The notes: generated by a model not told the origin, from the letters alone. A stretch of DNA of 20,650 nucleotides from Firmicutes bacterium CAG:631 (GCA_000433015.1 HF998021.1:12552-33201), one strand, 5' to 3'. Positions 6,218 to 15,104 are shown, counted from the stretch's first letter. Numbers and translations are program-made.

Positions 6218-6874
6218 ATGATTCAAGCCGTAATTTTTGATTTAGATGGAACTTTATTAAATACATTACAAGATTTATATTTATGTACGAATCAAGTTTT
6301 AAAAAACTATCATTGTCCTGAAAAGTCTATGGATGAGGTTCGTTCTTACTTAGGAAATGGAATAAAAGCTTTGCTAGAAAAAGCTTTACCCGAACAACAA
6401 AAGCATTTATTAGATGTCGTTTATGATCAATTTTTACCACTTTATGAAAAACACAAGGCAGATCATACAAAACCTTATCCCCATATACTTTCTTTATTAA
6501 ACACTTTAAAACAAAAAAAGATGAAAATGGCGATTGTTTCGAATAAAATTGATTCTGCGGTCAAAGAATTATGTATTCCTTTATTTGGTGAATATCTTTC
6601 TGTCATGCTAGGAGAAACACCGACTCGTTTAAAAAAACCAAACCCTGATATGGTTTATGAAGCATTAAAACAACTTCAAGTGGATAAAGATCAAGCCTTA
6701 TTTGTAGGAGATAGTGAAACGGATGTTTTAACCGCTAAAAATGCTAATATGCGCGTTTGTGGTGTTAGTTGGGGATTTAGAGGAAAAGATGTTTTAAAAC
6801 AATTGAATGTCGATTTTTTAATTGATGAACCCATGGAATTATTGAATATTATTGAAAAGGAGAATCAAAAATGA
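6218..6874 (+). CDS. HAD-family phosphatase (phosphoglycolate phosphatase / PpaX-like)
   Basis: Cytoplasmic hydrolase of the haloacid dehalogenase superfamily, 218 aa. Motif I is FDLDGT with nucleophile Asp8 and acid/base Asp10. A helical cap follows (about 15-80), then VSNK for motif II near 109-112, a lysine in the KKPNPDM region for motif III, and VGDSETD for motif IV. This architecture is shared by phosphoglycolate phosphatase (Gph) and pyrophosphatase PpaX, which sequence alone does not separate. I chose ATG 6218 over the in-frame GTG 6209 because that GTG is inside the AGGTGAT ribosome site. The stop overlaps the ppa start by 4 bases (ATGA), so the two are translationally coupled and may both deal with phosphate or pyrophosphate metabolism. 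Confidence 0.85.
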   Translation: MIQAVIFDLDGTLLNTLQDLYLCTNQVLKNYHCPEKSMDEVRSYLGNGIKALLEKALPEQQKHLLDVVYDQFLPLYEKHKADHTKPYPHILSLLNTLKQKKMKMAIVSNKIDSAVKELCIPLFGEYLSVMLGETPTRLKKPNPDMVYEALKQLQVDKDQALFVGDSETDVLTAKNANMRVCGVSWGFRGKDVLKQLNVDFLIDEPMELLNIIEKENQK

Positions 6875-7413
6875 ATTTATGGCATGGTGTAGCAAAAGAT
6901 AGAATTCACCCTGAAAAGTTTATTGCTTGTATTGAAATTACAAAAGAAAGTAAAATGAAGTATGAATTGGATAAACAAACAGGCGCTTTGATTTTAGATC
7001 GTGTATTACATACAGCAACGCATTACCCTGCAAATTATGGATTTATCCCTTTAACATATGGAGGAGACAATGATCCATTAGATGTATTAGTTTTATGCCA
7101 AGGGGCTATCGTTCCAATGACTTTAGTAGAATGTTATCCCATTGGCGTTGTTAAAATGATAGATCAAGATGAAATTGATGAAAAAATTATCGCCATTGCT
7201 TGTCATGATCCATTTTGGAATGGATATCAAGATATTCAAGAATTACCTGCTCATTTATTTGATGAAATCACGCATTTTTATAATGTTTATAAAGTTTTAG
7301 AAGGCAAAAAAACGCATGTCGAGGAAATTTTAGGGAAGAATGATGCAATGAAAATCATTGCCAAAGCTATTCAAGATTATCAAAAGAAATTTGGAAATAC
7401 TCAAATAAAATAA
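6871..7413 (+). CDS. ppa: Inorganic pyrophosphatase, family I
   Basis: Hydrolyses pyrophosphate to two phosphates, pulling biosynthetic reactions forward; soluble. The 180-aa length is typical for bacterial family I. Visible active-site residues are Glu22, Lys30 and Glu32 (KYELDK), Arg44 in LDRV, Tyr56 in ANYG, the signature DNDPLDVLV with Asp66, Asp68 and Asp71, and further metal-binding acids at about 98-103. The gene starts inside the HAD stop (ATGA overlap) after an AAGGAGAA site and ends at a bidirectional terminator. Many Bacilli use the unrelated family II (manganese) enzyme; the family I type here is a minor lineage clue. Confidence 0.95.
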   Translation: MNLWHGVAKDRIHPEKFIACIEITKESKMKYELDKQTGALILDRVLHTATHYPANYGFIPLTYGGDNDPLDVLVLCQGAIVPMTLVECYPIGVVKMIDQDEIDEKIIAIACHDPFWNGYQDIQELPAHLFDEITHFYNVYKVLEGKKTHVEEILGKNDAMKIIAKAIQDYQKKFGNTQIK

Positions 7414-7440
7414 AAAAGCATCACTTTTGATGCTTTTTTT
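7412..7440. terminator. Bidirectional terminator between ppa and the EPSPS-like gene
   Basis: Stem GCATCA (7418-7423), loop CTTT, TGATGC (7428-7433), flanked by an A run on the left and seven T on the right, so it works in both directions. The stop codon of the leftward gene uses the end of the T run. Confidence 0.88.
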
Positions 7441-8710
7441 AATCATGAATAAATTCAACAATCGAGCCAAAATTTTGAATTTGTCGATAAAACCCTTCAA
7501 AAACATAATTGATGCATTGACAATTTTTAATAATTAATGGGGCTTTAGATATAACTGCCAATAAAGATAACACAATGGCAATATAAGGATCTTTTTGACA
7601 ATCTAATTGTTTTTTATTTTGAATTTGTTTTGGAAAAACGAGAAGTTCATTTTCTTGTTGTTGATACTCTACTTCTAAAACATCAAAAACATTTAACATA
7701 ATTTTTAATTGTCTTTGAATGGTTGAACTGCTATCCAAATGTGTAAAAGTAACAGCATTTTTGTTAAAAAGTGCTAAAACCAACAATAATGGAAAAACTT
7801 TTTTATAAATAGAAACATCCACTTTTGTCAAGTGTAATTCTTTTCTTTTTTTTGGATTTAAAAAACGATTATTCCATTCAATATTAAATTCTTTGAGTTG
7901 CTGTAATAATAAATAATCGGTTCCTGAAGATTTTTTATTGACATGTATAAAATTGACAACGCCACTAAATTGGTTTAATACGGTACATAAACTTAACAAG
8001 TAGTAATCCGTTTCTATGTTAAAAGAATAAGCTTTAAAACTTTGATTAGGCATAATTTCAATCGTGTGATTACTTGTATTAAATACAATGTGAATGCCAA
8101 ATTTTTTTAATAAATTAATAAACTGTTCAATGTCTTCTTTTTCCGTTACCGGAGCACGAACGACAATTTTACTTCCTGTATTTAACAAAGGTAAAGCTAA
8201 AAGTAAGCCAAGAATTAAAGAAGCATTATCATGTCCATTAATATAAATAAACCCACTTTTAATGGCTTGTTCAATTTTTATTGTTTGATTTTCTACATGA
8301 TAATAGAGATTTTCTTTTTCAAAAATATATTTATAAGGATTGGCTTGTTCAATAATGGCTGAAGATGGCGTTTTAAAAATAATGGGATGATGAGATAAAG
8401 AAAGCAAGGGAAGCATATATAAAAAGGTATATCGTGAAGCTTTCGTTTCAAATACATTGTTCGTTAAATGAATTTGATTATTGACTCCATGAATGGTTAA
8501 ACGATTTTTTTCTTGCTTTATTGTTGCTCCCATTTGTTTACACCATTGAATGGTATCTAAAATATTGCGATTATAATTAACATTTTTTAAAACAGAAGTT
8601 CCTTTAGCAATGCTTGCACAAATAATGGCATAATGAAGCATTTTAGCCGAAGGAGGAATTTCCATTTTAATATTTTTTTGCGAAGATAAAGGATAAACTT
8701 TCGCTTTCAT
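7439..8710 (-). CDS. EPSP-synthase-fold protein lacking the catalytic residues (AroA-like pseudoenzyme)
   Basis: An intact 423-aa protein collinear with 3-phosphoshikimate 1-carboxyvinyltransferase (E. coli AroA, 427 aa): IPPSAKMLHYAIICASIAKG at 18-37 aligns with [20 protein letters not shown], and LGLLLALPLL near 167-176 and the C-terminal IAIVLSLLAV also align. By eye, the residues that bind shikimate-3-phosphate and PEP are gone. E. coli Lys22, Ser23 and Arg27 are Ala22, Lys23 and Tyr27. The GNAGTAMR loop is TKASRYTF. SSQ 169-171 is NAS (162-164). The catalytic Asp313 falls on Lys. The KETDR and DHR motifs and the late lysine are not kept. No frameshift or stop interrupts it. It lies 20 bases after pepF with a strong GGAGGG site, so it is expressed with pepF. 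Function unknown; EPSPS activity is unlikely. The fold call is confident, the role is not. Confidence 0.75.
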   Translation of the reverse strand: MKAKVYPLSSQKNIKMEIPPSAKMLHYAIICASIAKGTSVLKNVNYNRNILDTIQWCKQMGATIKQEKNRLTIHGVNNQIHLTNNVFETKASRYTFLYMLPLLSLSHHPIIFKTPSSAIIEQANPYKYIFEKENLYYHVENQTIKIEQAIKSGFIYINGHDNASLILGLLLALPLLNTGSKIVVRAPVTEKEDIEQFINLLKKFGIHIVFNTSNHTIEIMPNQSFKAYSFNIETDYYLLSLCTVLNQFSGVVNFIHVNKKSSGTDYLLLQQLKEFNIEWNNRFLNPKKRKELHLTKVDVSIYKKVFPLLLVLALFNKNAVTFTHLDSSSTIQRQLKIMLNVFDVLEVEYQQQENELLVFPKQIQNKKQLDCQKDPYIAIVLSLLAVISKAPLIIKNCQCINYVFEGFYRQIQNFGSIVEFIHD

Positions 8711-8730
8711 TTGTCTTTCCCTCCTATTTT

Positions 8731-10428
8731 TTACATATTCAAATCATTAAAGGTATCTAAATAAGCAGCAATGGGTTTGATAGCATGACGAACGCAACCT
8801 TTTTTAAAAGGATTTTCTAAATGAACGGTTTTTAGTAATTGAAGGAAGGATTGACTTCCACCTAATTTACAAAGTTGGACATAAGTTTCCCAAGCTTTAT
8901 GATAATCTTGATTCATCAAATTAAAAAATTGGAAAGCACAAACTTGAGCAAGGGTATAGTCAATATAATAGAATGGCGAATCAAAAATATGGGACTGACG
9001 CATCCATTTTCCCCCATTTTCTAAAAAAGTATTTTTTCCATATTTTAAATGAGGCAAATATTTTTTTTCAATTTCACGCCATTTTGCTCTTCTTTGTTCA
9101 GGTGTAATATCGACATTTTCATAGACATAATGTTGAAATTCATCCACTGCTACACCATAAGGTAAAAAAGTAACAGCGCTACTTAAATGACTGAATTTAT
9201 ATTTATCCGTATCTTCTTTAAAAAATAATTCCATCCATGGATAAGCAAAAAATTCCATGCTCATTGAATGAATTTCACATGCTTCATAGGTCGGCCATAC
9301 ATATTCAAGTAAAGGAACATCTTTACAACAATAGCACATAAAAGCATGACCTACTTCATGGGTTAATACATCGACATCGCCACTTGTTCCATTAAAATTA
9401 GCAAAAATGAAAGGTGCTTTGTAACGTGGAAAAGATGTACAATATCCACCACTTGCTTTATTGGACTTGGCTTGTAAATCTAAAAGTTCACTATCACACA
9501 TAAAAGTAAAAAATTGATCCGTTTCAAAAGACATTTCTTTATACATTTGTTTTGCAGATTGTAGCAATTCATTAGTGGTTCCATGAGGTGTAGCATTTCC
9601 ACTTAAAAATTGCAAATTGTAGTCATAATATTTCATTGCTCGTAAATGTAATCTTTTGGCTTGTCTTCTAAATAATTTTTTACTTAAAGGAACGACATAT
9701 TTATAAATTTGATCGCGATAAGCAGCCACATCTTTTGCATCATAATCTAGTCTTCCTAATCGTAAATAACCCAGTTCAACAAAATTTTTATAGCCTAATT
9801 TTATGGCCATTTGATGACGAACATGAACAAGTTGATCAAAAATTTGATCTAATTCTTCTAAATGTTTTTCAAACCATTTCGATTGTGCTTTTGAAGCAGC
9901 GGCTCGGGTAGCTTTTACATCAGATTGTAAAAATTTAGAGAGTTCAGATAAGTTATAAATTTTTCCTTGAAAGCGAATTTTTGCTGAAGCAATTAAAGCA
10001 TCATATTTTGTTGTTAGTTTATTTTCTTGAACTAAATCTTCAATAATACTATCATCAAAAGCTTTTAAAGCAACCTCAGCCATTTTAAAAATGAGCTTAC
10101 CCTCTTTTTTTTCAAGACTTTTCCGAAAAGGACTTTCTACTAAAGCTTTATAAAATTGATTGACTAAAGCGGTATAAGAAGGTGCAACCTCATCTATTAT
10201 TTCTTTTTGTTTTTTATAATAAGGATCTTGGGTATTAATGGTGAAACGAACATTAGCTAAACTCATATTGGTTTCAACATCACTACGGTAATCATTGATT
10301 TCTTTTAAAATCTCACTTTGCTGTTTTGCACTCTTGGCATTTTTAAATTTTTCAATTAAAAGTGTTAAATCTTTGGTAATTTTTTCAATTTCTAAAGGAC
10401 GATATTCATATTCACTAAATTTTAACAT
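8731..10428 (-). CDS. pepF: M3-family oligoendopeptidase (PepF-like)
   Basis: Zinc metallopeptidase that cuts short peptides in the cytoplasm. The 565-aa product has the M3 signature HEVGH at 357-361 (zinc ligands His357, His361; catalytic Glu358) in VDVLTHEVGHAFMC. The third ligand is most likely Glu385, in the EACEIHSMSMEFF segment about 24 residues later. Length and the all-helical N-terminal region fit oligoendopeptidase F / M3 relatives; no signal peptide is seen. I start at ATG 10428, preceded by AGAGAGGTGA. A longer frame begins upstream at 10578 but crosses this gene's own promoter and its first 50 residues look non-coding. First gene of a two-gene unit with the EPSPS-like gene. Confidence 0.92.
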   Translation of the reverse strand: MLKFSEYEYRPLEIEKITKDLTLLIEKFKNAKSAKQQSEILKEINDYRSDVETNMSLANVRFTINTQDPYYKKQKEIIDEVAPSYTALVNQFYKALVESPFRKSLEKKEGKLIFKMAEVALKAFDDSIIEDLVQENKLTTKYDALIASAKIRFQGKIYNLSELSKFLQSDVKATRAAASKAQSKWFEKHLEELDQIFDQLVHVRHQMAIKLGYKNFVELGYLRLGRLDYDAKDVAAYRDQIYKYVVPLSKKLFRRQAKRLHLRAMKYYDYNLQFLSGNATPHGTTNELLQSAKQMYKEMSFETDQFFTFMCDSELLDLQAKSNKASGGYCTSFPRYKAPFIFANFNGTSGDVDVLTHEVGHAFMCYCCKDVPLLEYVWPTYEACEIHSMSMEFFAYPWMELFFKEDTDKYKFSHLSSAVTFLPYGVAVDEFQHYVYENVDITPEQRRAKWREIEKKYLPHLKYGKNTFLENGGKWMRQSHIFDSPFYYIDYTLAQVCAFQFFNLMNQDYHKAWETYVQLCKLGGSQSFLQLLKTVHLENPFKKGCVRHAIKPIAAYLDTFNDLNM

Positions 10429-10450
10429 GGTTTTCACCTCTCTATGTTCT

Positions 10451-10479
10451 ATTGTAACAATTTTTTTTGAAAATATAAA
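10451..10479 (-). promoter_or_regulatory. pepF promoter
   Basis: Minus strand TTTATA (10479-10474), 17 bp, extended -10 TGT-TACAAT (10459-10451). Predicted start near 10444, one base before the AGAGAGGTGA ribosome site, giving a leader of about 16 nt. Confidence 0.65.
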
Positions 10480-10566
10480 GAATTGTTTCAAAGAAGCAAA
10501 AAAAGGGCATTTGTCCTCATTGCTTTCATATATTTTTATTAGATGGAAGTAAGAAGGGGGATTAAA

Positions 10567-13221
10567 ATGTACTATCATGATTCAATCAAAGAAGTGGAAA
10601 AAAAATTTAATACCAATTTGGAATGTGGTCTAAATACCGCACAAGTTCAACAAAAAACACATCCAACTTTTAAAAATCAATTAGAGGAGAAAAAAAGAAA
10701 AAGTTGGTTTCTTGTATTTCTATCTCAATTAACGGATCCCTTAATTTATATCTTAGGGGTGGCTTTTATTATATCCCTTCTTTTAAAAGAAGTCGTAGAT
10801 GCTTTTATTATTTTAAGTGTAGTCATTTTAAATGCGATTATTGGAAGTGTTGAAGAATGTAAAGCTGAGAAAGCATTAGAAGAATTAAAAAAGATGTCTG
10901 CACCACATTGTTTAGTCAAAAGAAATCAAAAAGTCATTGAAATTCCTGCAAAAGATTTAGTAGTGGGGGATCTTGTTTTATTAGAAACGGGAAGAACTGT
11001 TCCTGCAGATCTTCGCTTGACAAAAACGATGAATTTAAAAATCGATGAGTCTTCTTTAACAGGAGAATCGGTACCGGTTGAAAAAGATGCCAATCTTTGT
11101 TTAAAACCCAACACTGCTCTTGGCGATCAAAAAAATATGGCATTTATGTCGACAAATGTAGCCTATGGAAAAGGAGAAGGAATCGTAACGCATATTGGGA
11201 TGAATACGCAAATTGGAAAAATTGCCAAAATGCTTAGTGATGAAAAAGACACGTTGACGCCCCTTCAAAAAAAATTAGGTGAATTAGGAAAAGTATTAGG
11301 AATGATAGCCATTTCTATCTGCTTTTTGCTTTTAATTGTAGCCTTAATTCAAAAAAGAAATGTCATTGAAATGCTGATTACTTCCATATCATTAGCTGTT
11401 GCTGCTATTCCTGAAGGATTGCCAGCTGTTGTGACCATTGTGCTTTCTATGGGTGTACAAAAGATGGTCAAAGTCAATACCATTGTCCGTAAACTCCATA
11501 GTGTAGAAACCTTAGGAGCGGTAAATATTATCTGTTCTGATAAAACAGGAACATTAACACAAAATAAAATGACCGTGATTCAAGCTTATCAAAATCAAAA
11601 ACAATATCCAGATTTAAATACGCAAGAATTGTCTTTTTTAGCTTTAGGAATGAGTTTATGTAATGATGCTTTTTATGAAAAAAATCAATATTTGGGTGAT
11701 CCAACAGAAATTGCTTTATTAGTGATGGCCAAAAATTTGAAAATAGATAAAGATGAAATGGATAAAATCTATCCGCGAATGCAAGAATTACCTTTTGATA
11801 GTCGTCGCAAAATGATGTCTACTTTACATCAAATGAAAGGCCAAACGATTCAATTTTGTAAAGGTGCATTAGATCAATTAATTTTACGTTGTTCTCATCA
11901 AAAAGTAAGAGATATCATTTTACCATTAAATGAAAAAGAAAAAAAAGAAATTTTAATGCAAGGAGAAAAAATGGCAAGACAATCCATGCGTGTTCTTGCT
12001 TTGGCTTATAAACCGACCTCACAAATTGAAGAAAAAAATTTAATTTTTGTTGGAATGGTAGGAATGATTGATCCTCCAAGAAAAGAAGCGATTCAAGCCA
12101 TTCAAGATTTAAAAGAAGCAGGGATTGAAACCATTATGATTACAGGCGATCATAAAAATACGGCTTTTGCCATTGCAAAAGAATTAGATATTGCCCAAAA
12201 TGAAACGGAATGTATTAGTGGAGCGGAACTTGATAAACTCAACGAAAAAGAACTTGCTCGTCAAATTCAACAATATCGTGTTTTTTCAAGAGTAACACCA
12301 GAACATAAAGTAAAAATTGTCAAAGCATTAAAAGAAAATGAAAACATTGTGGCGATGACGGGAGATGGAGTCAATGATGCACCTAGTTTAAAAGCAGCAG
12401 ATATTGGAATTGCAATGGGCATTAGTGGAACCGATGTGGCTAAAGGAGCAGCCGATATGGTATTAAGTGATGATAATTTTGCCTCCATTGAAAAAGCAGT
12501 GAAAGAAGGTAGAGGCATTTATGCAAACATCAAAAAATCTTTACTCTTTTTGTTATCAAGTAATATCGGTGAAATTTTAACCATGTTTTTGGGTGTTTTA
12601 CTCAATCTTCCTATTCCTTTATTAGCTATTCATATTTTATGGGTCAATTTATTAACCGATTCTTTTCCAGCACTAGCTTTAGGTCAAGATGATAATGGTG
12701 ATACATTAATGCATCAAAAACCACGAAACGCTAAAGAATCCTTATTTGCCCATGGAGGAATGAAAATTTTAATTCTTTATGGACTGATCATCGGTTTAGT
12801 TTCACTTTCGGCCTATATGATTGTCCCAATTTATCATTTAATGCAACAACATATTCCGATTACTTATGTGAATATATTACAAATTTTAAAAGATCCATTG
12901 ATTTTAAAAAAGGCTCAAACTTATGCGTTTTGTACTTTGGCTTTAAGTCAACTCTTCCATAGTATTGGAATGAAAAATATGGAAAATTCTGCTTTTGATA
13001 AACGTTTATTTCAAAATAAATTACTTATCTTTTCTTTTTTGTTAGGCTATTTGATTCAAATTTTAGTGACCGAAGTTCCCTTTTTATCTCAGGCCTTTAA
13101 AACGACACATTTAGCTTTTTCAGATTGGATTATCATTACCTTTTTTTCCATGATTCCATTAGTCGTTCATGAATTATTAGCATGGATTAAAAAAATAAAA
13201 AGAAAGCAAAAACTTTCTTAG
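10567..13221 (+). CDS. P-type Ca2+-transporting ATPase (type II)
   Basis: Membrane pump exporting a cation, most likely Ca2+, using ATP. The 884-aa protein shows the full type II order: N-terminal cation-ATPase domain, LTGES actuator loop (Glu167), M4 motif PEGLP (Glu283), phosphorylation site DKTGTLT (Asp325), a KGAL nucleotide-binding segment, TGDH, hinge TGDGVNDAPSLK near residue 597, then M5 SNIGE and M6 NLLTD and a C-terminal membrane domain. The PEGLP glutamate with the Asn/Glu of M5 and Asn/Asp of M6 are Ca2+ ligands in SERCA-type pumps, so both sites may be present, unlike PMCA-type pumps that lack the M5 acid. ATG 10567 follows AAGGGGG. The stop overlaps the convergent DUF6512-like gene by 3 bases. 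Na+/K+-type or Mg2+ transport is less likely. Confidence 0.93.
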   Translation: MYYHDSIKEVEKKFNTNLECGLNTAQVQQKTHPTFKNQLEEKKRKSWFLVFLSQLTDPLIYILGVAFIISLLLKEVVDAFIILSVVILNAIIGSVEECKAEKALEELKKMSAPHCLVKRNQKVIEIPAKDLVVGDLVLLETGRTVPADLRLTKTMNLKIDESSLTGESVPVEKDANLCLKPNTALGDQKNMAFMSTNVAYGKGEGIVTHIGMNTQIGKIAKMLSDEKDTLTPLQKKLGELGKVLGMIAISICFLLLIVALIQKRNVIEMLITSISLAVAAIPEGLPAVVTIVLSMGVQKMVKVNTIVRKLHSVETLGAVNIICSDKTGTLTQNKMTVIQAYQNQKQYPDLNTQELSFLALGMSLCNDAFYEKNQYLGDPTEIALLVMAKNLKIDKDEMDKIYPRMQELPFDSRRKMMSTLHQMKGQTIQFCKGALDQLILRCSHQKVRDIILPLNEKEKKEILMQGEKMARQSMRVLALAYKPTSQIEEKNLIFVGMVGMIDPPRKEAIQAIQDLKEAGIETIMITGDHKNTAFAIAKELDIAQNETECISGAELDKLNEKELARQIQQYRVFSRVTPEHKVKIVKALKENENIVAMTGDGVNDAPSLKAADIGIAMGISGTDVAKGAADMVLSDDNFASIEKAVKEGRGIYANIKKSLLFLLSSNIGEILTMFLGVLLNLPIPLLAIHILWVNLLTDSFPALALGQDDNGDTLMHQKPRNAKESLFAHGGMKILILYGLIIGLVSLSAYMIVPIYHLMQQHIPITYVNILQILKDPLILKKAQTYAFCTLALSQLFHSIGMKNMENSAFDKRLFQNKLLIFSFLLGYLIQILVTEVPFLSQAFKTTHLAFSDWIIITFFSMIPLVVHELLAWIKKIKRKQKLS
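13188..13219 (-). terminator. Possible terminator of the DUF6512-like gene, inside the ATPase 3' end
   Basis: Minus strand AAGAAAG (13219-13213), 6-base loop, CTTTCTT (13206-13200), then TTTATTTTTTT. AT-rich stem, so moderate strength. It overlaps the stop of its gene and lies in the ATPase coding region. No clear plus-strand terminator was seen for the ATPase. Confidence 0.4.
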
Positions 13222-13760
13222 TCATAACTTCTTTGATATGTTTCGTTTTTAAAATCGTAGAAAAATTCTTCTCTTGGGGGCTTTGTTGTCCAAGAAGTAA
13301 AAATAATGGACAAACAAAAGATGGTAAAAAAACAAATAGAAGGTGAAAGTAAAAAAGCACTTTCTTTCACATACAAACGATAGGCTAATAAATTGCCAAA
13401 CGTTAAACCTAAAAATAAACTACCAATATCAATCCACATGGATTCTAATGAAAAGATGTAAAAAAAGAAATAATAAGAACCAAATACAGTAACAAAGGTA
13501 ACTAAAAAGACTAAAATAGGGAGGAAGAACCAAGTTTTATAATTGAGTTGGTATTTTTTTGAAAAAAGAATATAGACTCCAAAATAATATAAAACAATGG
13601 GATAAAAAAACATTTTTGCATGTTGAAAAAGACTTTCATTAATCGGGGCTATAAAGGCAAAAAATGACGAATAATTTGTCCATTTAAACAAAAAATGGTT
13701 TAAAGTAGATAGTCCAAAAATTATCAATATTCCTAAGATAAAAAACTTCTTTACTTTCAT
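13218..13760 (-). CDS. DUF6512-like integral membrane protein
   Basis: A 180-aa protein with about five to six transmembrane helices and little else. I recognise the pattern of a family of uncharacterised Firmicutes membrane proteins: an early LNHFLFKW segment, PINESLFQHAKMFFYPIVLY near 38-57 (usually PVNESVWEHLKLLFFPMLLY), and a polar C-terminal tail with KPPREEFFYDF. The conserved Asn-Glu and His inside a membrane-edge segment suggest a functional site, but no activity is known to me. I use ATG 13760, which follows AAGGTGAG. An upstream in-frame extension crosses the hflX promoter. It is divergent from hflX and ends 3 bases into the Ca2+-ATPase stop. Confidence 0.7.
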   Translation of the reverse strand: MKVKKFFILGILIIFGLSTLNHFLFKWTNYSSFFAFIAPINESLFQHAKMFFYPIVLYYFGVYILFSKKYQLNYKTWFFLPILVFLVTFVTVFGSYYFFFYIFSLESMWIDIGSLFLGLTFGNLLAYRLYVKESAFLLSPSICFFTIFCLSIIFTSWTTKPPREEFFYDFKNETYQRSYD

Positions 13761-13822
13761 TTTGCTCACCTTTATCTTTAGTTTGGATAGATGCAACAAA
13801 GATATGCAAAATTGACAATTTG

Positions 13823-13831
13823 TGGTAAGAT
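13823..13831 (+). promoter_or_regulatory. hflX promoter (extended -10)
   Basis: TGG-TAAGAT with no convincing -35. The predicted start near 13838 lies within the AGGTGAT ribosome site at 13837-13843, giving a leader of about 10 nt. Confidence 0.5.
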
Positions 13832-13847
13832 AAAAGAGGTGATGCAA

Positions 13848-15104
13848 ATGAAAGTCATTTTGGTAGGCATTGATATTCAAGAGGAAGATTTTGAAGAATC
13901 CTTTATTGAATTAAAGGGATTGGCTTCGGCTTGTAATTACCAAGTTGTAGGCACATTGACCCAAAAATTAAAATCTATTAATAAAAAGTTTTATATGGGA
14001 AGTGGAAAACTGCCCATTTTAAAATCAATGATAGAAGAACATCATAGTGATGGCATTGTTTTTAATAATGATTTGACTCCTTTGCAACAAAAAAATTTAG
14101 AAGATGAATTGCAATGTGAAATTTTAGATCGAACGCAATTGATTTTAAATATTTTTGCCAAACGGGCAAAAACAAAAGAAGCCAAATTACAAGTGGAAGT
14201 AGCACGTCTTTCTTATTTATTGCCGCGTTTAGTGACTCAAGATGCGCACTTTGAACAACAAGTTGGTGGCAATAAAAATACAAGAGGTAGTGGAGAAAAG
14301 CAATTAGAATTAAATAAAAGATTGATTAAAAATCGAATTGCACAATTGAATAAGGATTTAGCTGAATTAGAAAAAAATAGACAAACACAACGACAAAAGA
14401 GACAAAAAAATGATATTCCTTTAGTAGCCATTGTTGGCTATACGAATGCAGGGAAATCGACTTTGATGAATGCATTTTTAGAACGCTATCAAAAAAATGA
14501 AAAAAAATATGTTGTTGAAAAGGATATGCTTTTTGCAACTTTAGATACCTCTATTCGACATATTAAATTAGAAGATAATAAAGAATTTTTACTTTGTGAC
14601 ACGGTTGGTTTTATTTCTAAATTACCAGTTGGGTTAGTCAAAGCCTTTCGTTCTACATTAGAAGAAGTGTTACACGCCGATTTGATTTTACATGTATTAG
14701 ATATTTCTAACCCGATGTTTTTAAGACAAATGATGGTCACCAATCAAACCTTGTTAGACATTGGTGTTTCTCCCAACACACCAATGATTTATGTTTACAA
14801 TAAAGCAGAACGTTTAGGATTTGAAACATTAGAAACAAAAGAAAATCATGTGTTTATTTCGGCAAAAAATCGAATTAATATGAATGTTTTAGTTTCACAC
14901 ATGAAAAAAGAATTATTTAAAGATTATTTACGTTGCAAAATGTTTTTTACTTATAAAGAAGGAAGCATTTTATCTTATCTTAGTGAACATGCAAATATCT
15001 TCAAAAAAGAATATTCTGAAACGGGTGTTTTAATAGATTTAGAATGTAGTTTAAAAGATTATAAAAAATATATTGATCATGTATGGTTAGATCATAAAAA
15101 TTAA
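13848..15104 (+). CDS. hflX: GTPase HflX, ribosome-associated
   Basis: Ribosome-splitting or rescue GTPase of the Obg-HflX family. The 418-aa product has the N-terminal HflX domain with the GSGK region (51-54) and the family signature GGNKNTRGSGEKQLE (140-154). A charged coiled-coil-like helix follows (about 155-188). The G domain has G1 GYTNAGKST at 197-205, G3 DTVGF at 251-255 and G5 SAK near 336-338. G4 reads NKAE at 318-321 where NKxD is usual. I chose ATG 13848, because the in-frame ATG at 13842 sits inside the AGGTGAT site. Transcribed alone, from an extended -10 promoter to a bidirectional terminator. Confidence 0.95.
   Translation: MKVILVGIDIQEEDFEESFIELKGLASACNYQVVGTLTQKLKSINKKFYMGSGKLPILKSMIEEHHSDGIVFNNDLTPLQQKNLEDELQCEILDRTQLILNIFAKRAKTKEAKLQVEVARLSYLLPRLVTQDAHFEQQVGGNKNTRGSGEKQLELNKRLIKNRIAQLNKDLAELEKNRQTQRQKRQKNDIPLVAIVGYTNAGKSTLMNAFLERYQKNEKKYVVEKDMLFATLDTSIRHIKLEDNKEFLLCDTVGFISKLPVGLVKAFRSTLEEVLHADLILHVLDISNPMFLRQMMVTNQTLLDIGVSPNTPMIYVYNKAERLGFETLETKENHVFISAKNRINMNVLVSHMKKELFKDYLRCKMFFTYKEGSILSYLSEHANIFKKEYSETGVLIDLECSLKDYKKYIDHVWLDHKN

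Noticed and set aside
10429..10578. Upstream extension of pepF (50 residues)
   Set aside because: It crosses a good extended -10 promoter and the AGGTGA site for ATG 10428, and its sequence is unlike the family N-terminus.
13812..13817. TTGACA, a perfect -35 hexamer before hflX
   Set aside because: It stands only 8 bp from the TAAGAT -10 and has no -10 at 16-18 bp, so it is probably coincidental.
13761..13880. Upstream extension of the DUF6512-like protein
   Set aside because: It overlaps the hflX promoter and ribosome site; ATG 13760 has a proper AAGGTGAG.
14062..14743. Several open frames antisense to hflX
   Set aside because: Shadows of an AT-rich conserved gene; no ribosome sites and implausible composition.
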